Shown here piece after piece: positions 63,304 through 64,000 of a DNA stretch of 64,000 nucleotides (the first letter of the stretch is position 1; the number at the start of each line of letters is the position of its first letter). The DNA lies in contig CALUSI010000001.1 of NCBI GenBank assembly GCA_944323395.1, forward strand, positions 62,001-126,000, read 5' to 3'. The notes below the pieces were generated by a model, which worked only from the letters and a program-made list of their open reading frames with translations, did not search any database and was not told the DNA's origin. The position numbers and the translations under genes are program-made. This DNA comes from Candidatus Gastranaerophilales bacterium (lineage in GTDB: Bacteria; Cyanobacteriota; Vampirovibrionia; Gastranaerophilales; Gastranaerophilaceae).

Positions 63304-64000
63304 TTATCTTATTTGTATAGGCATTATCAAACAAATATAATCTTCTTCACTTTCTGGTTTAAAAACTGTTGCTGATAAGCTTCCATTTAGTCCTACCTGT
63401 ACATTTTTCGAATCCATTGTTTTTACTGAATCTAATACATATTTATAATTGAAAGCTATTGCAAGTTCATCACCTGAATATATACAATCGATAATATCTT
63501 CTGATGTACCTGAATTTGGTGTTTCAGCCTTTAATACTAATTTATTATTGTTAAATGTGAATTTAACAATACTTGTTCTGTCATTTACCATTGTTGATAC
63601 TCTGTCTAAAGCAGAAATTAAATCATCTCTTGAAATTACTGAATTATTTGCAGTTGATTTTGGAATTAATTGTTCATATGGAGGATATTCACCTTCAATT
63701 AATCTTGAATTAATTGCAAAACTCATCGTTTTCAATGTTAATCTTGATCTATCAACAATTAAAATAACTTTTTCTTCAGAAATAAAAGAACAAACTCTTA
63801 CAAATTCATTTAGAGTTTTTGAAGGAATAACTATTTTTGCAGATTTATCATCTTTATTTTTTATATTTTCTATAATTCTTGTTAATCTGTTACCGTCAGT
63901 GGCAGCCATTTCCAGTTTATTGCCTTTTATTAGACAAAAAACTCCTGATATTACATTTCTGTTTTCATAATTTGCTGCAGCATATACAGTATTTTTAATT
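63304..64000 (-). CDS. dnaN: DNA polymerase III beta clamp, 5' end outside the window
   Basis: Sliding clamp that holds replicative polymerase on DNA. The frame is open to the right edge (it begins IKNTVYAAANYENRNVISG), so only about the C-terminal 232 residues are present and the Met at 63909 is internal. ISGVFCLIKGNKLEMAATDGNRL is the classical clamp strand pattern. The C-terminus ends ICLIMPIQIR, the usual MPxR-type end of DnaN. With thrB and pgk it forms a close minus-strand run. Confidence 0.93.
   Translation of the reverse strand, partial: IKNTVYAAANYENRNVISGVFCLIKGNKLEMAATDGNRLTRIIENIKNKDDKSAKIVIPSKTLNEFVRVCSFISEEKVILIVDRSRLTLKTMSFAINSRLIEGEYPPYEQLIPKSTANNSVISRDDLISALDRVSTMVNDRTSIVKFTFNNNKLVLKAETPNSGTSEDIIDCIYSGDELAIAFNYKYVLDSVKTMDSKNVQVGLNGSLSATVFKPESEEDYICLIMPIQIR

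Noticed and set aside
63907-63909. Met as the start of the dnaN gene
   Set aside because: The frame continues with clamp-like sequence to the right edge; the Met is internal.
1-64000. tRNA, rRNA, CRISPR array, insertion sequence or prophage
   Set aside because: No TTCGA-type tRNA arm, regularly spaced direct repeats, transposase, integrase or phage structural gene was seen in the window.

Overview
This AT-rich window is an ordinary chromosomal stretch of a diderm, probably anaerobic bacterium. The best guess is a non-photosynthetic relative of Cyanobacteria (Vampirovibrionia/Melainabacteria, Gastranaerophilales-like). This is inference. It rests on an AAA ATPase plus R3H protein of the cyanobacterial/plastid Ycf45 type, TolC and OmpH/Skp proteins (an outer membrane), a four-subunit 2-oxoacid:ferredoxin oxidoreductase, and several lineage-style proteins with an Asn-rich N-terminus carrying an ISF-type motif. 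I see no rRNA, tRNA, CRISPR array, insertion sequence or prophage.

Layout. 1-8.1 kb: the 3' end of threonine synthase, a radical SAM protein, the Ycf45-like ATPase with a structured leader, EF-G, two small unknown proteins and AsnRS. 8.2-16.1 kb: RuvC, a small membrane protein, MtnA, two OmpH paralogues, an overlapping gshB-gshA pair, pyrimidine nucleoside phosphorylase and DAHP synthase. 16.1-22.3 kb, minus strand: a TolC-MacA-MacB export operon followed by a large membrane protein with its own, apparently leaderless, promoter. 22.4-30.7 kb: a ParB/Srx-like protein, a DedA-family protein, a plus-strand run of GH77, QueD, UppP and PNP, and a minus-strand run of LCP protein, HisG and MazG. 30.9-38.6 kb: a PLP lyase-like protein, the 2-oxoacid:ferredoxin oxidoreductase operon, a DEDDh exonuclease, an orphan sugar-type ABC permease, a DegT aminotransferase and a membrane protein. 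38.7-42.4 kb: RadA, an unknown coupled protein and an RtcB ligase with an N-terminal extension.

42.4-50.5 kb is the unusual region. Two very large minus-strand genes (1204 and 1144 codons) are each followed closely by a small gene. The large proteins share a central Gly/Ala-rich hydrophobic module and similar upstream DNA but differ elsewhere. One has 19-residue GxGxD-type repeats. The other ends in what reads as a RelA/SpoT-type nucleotide pyrophosphokinase domain with its key residues present. I interpret this as two paralogous effector/toxin-like cassettes with candidate immunity or chaperone partners; delivery and activity are unproven.

50.7-64 kb: a small acidic protein, ClpB, TypA, an acyl-CoA/AMP ligase, a U32 (RlhA-like) protein, CstA with a small overlapping ORF, then pgk, thrB and the 3' part of dnaN on the minus strand.

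Together the metabolic genes fit a fermentative, glutathione-making anaerobe that salvages nucleosides and methylthioadenosine, uses alpha-glucans, and makes its own Thr, His and aromatic amino acids. The promoters I can read look like the sigma-70 type (TTGAAA-17-TATAAT).
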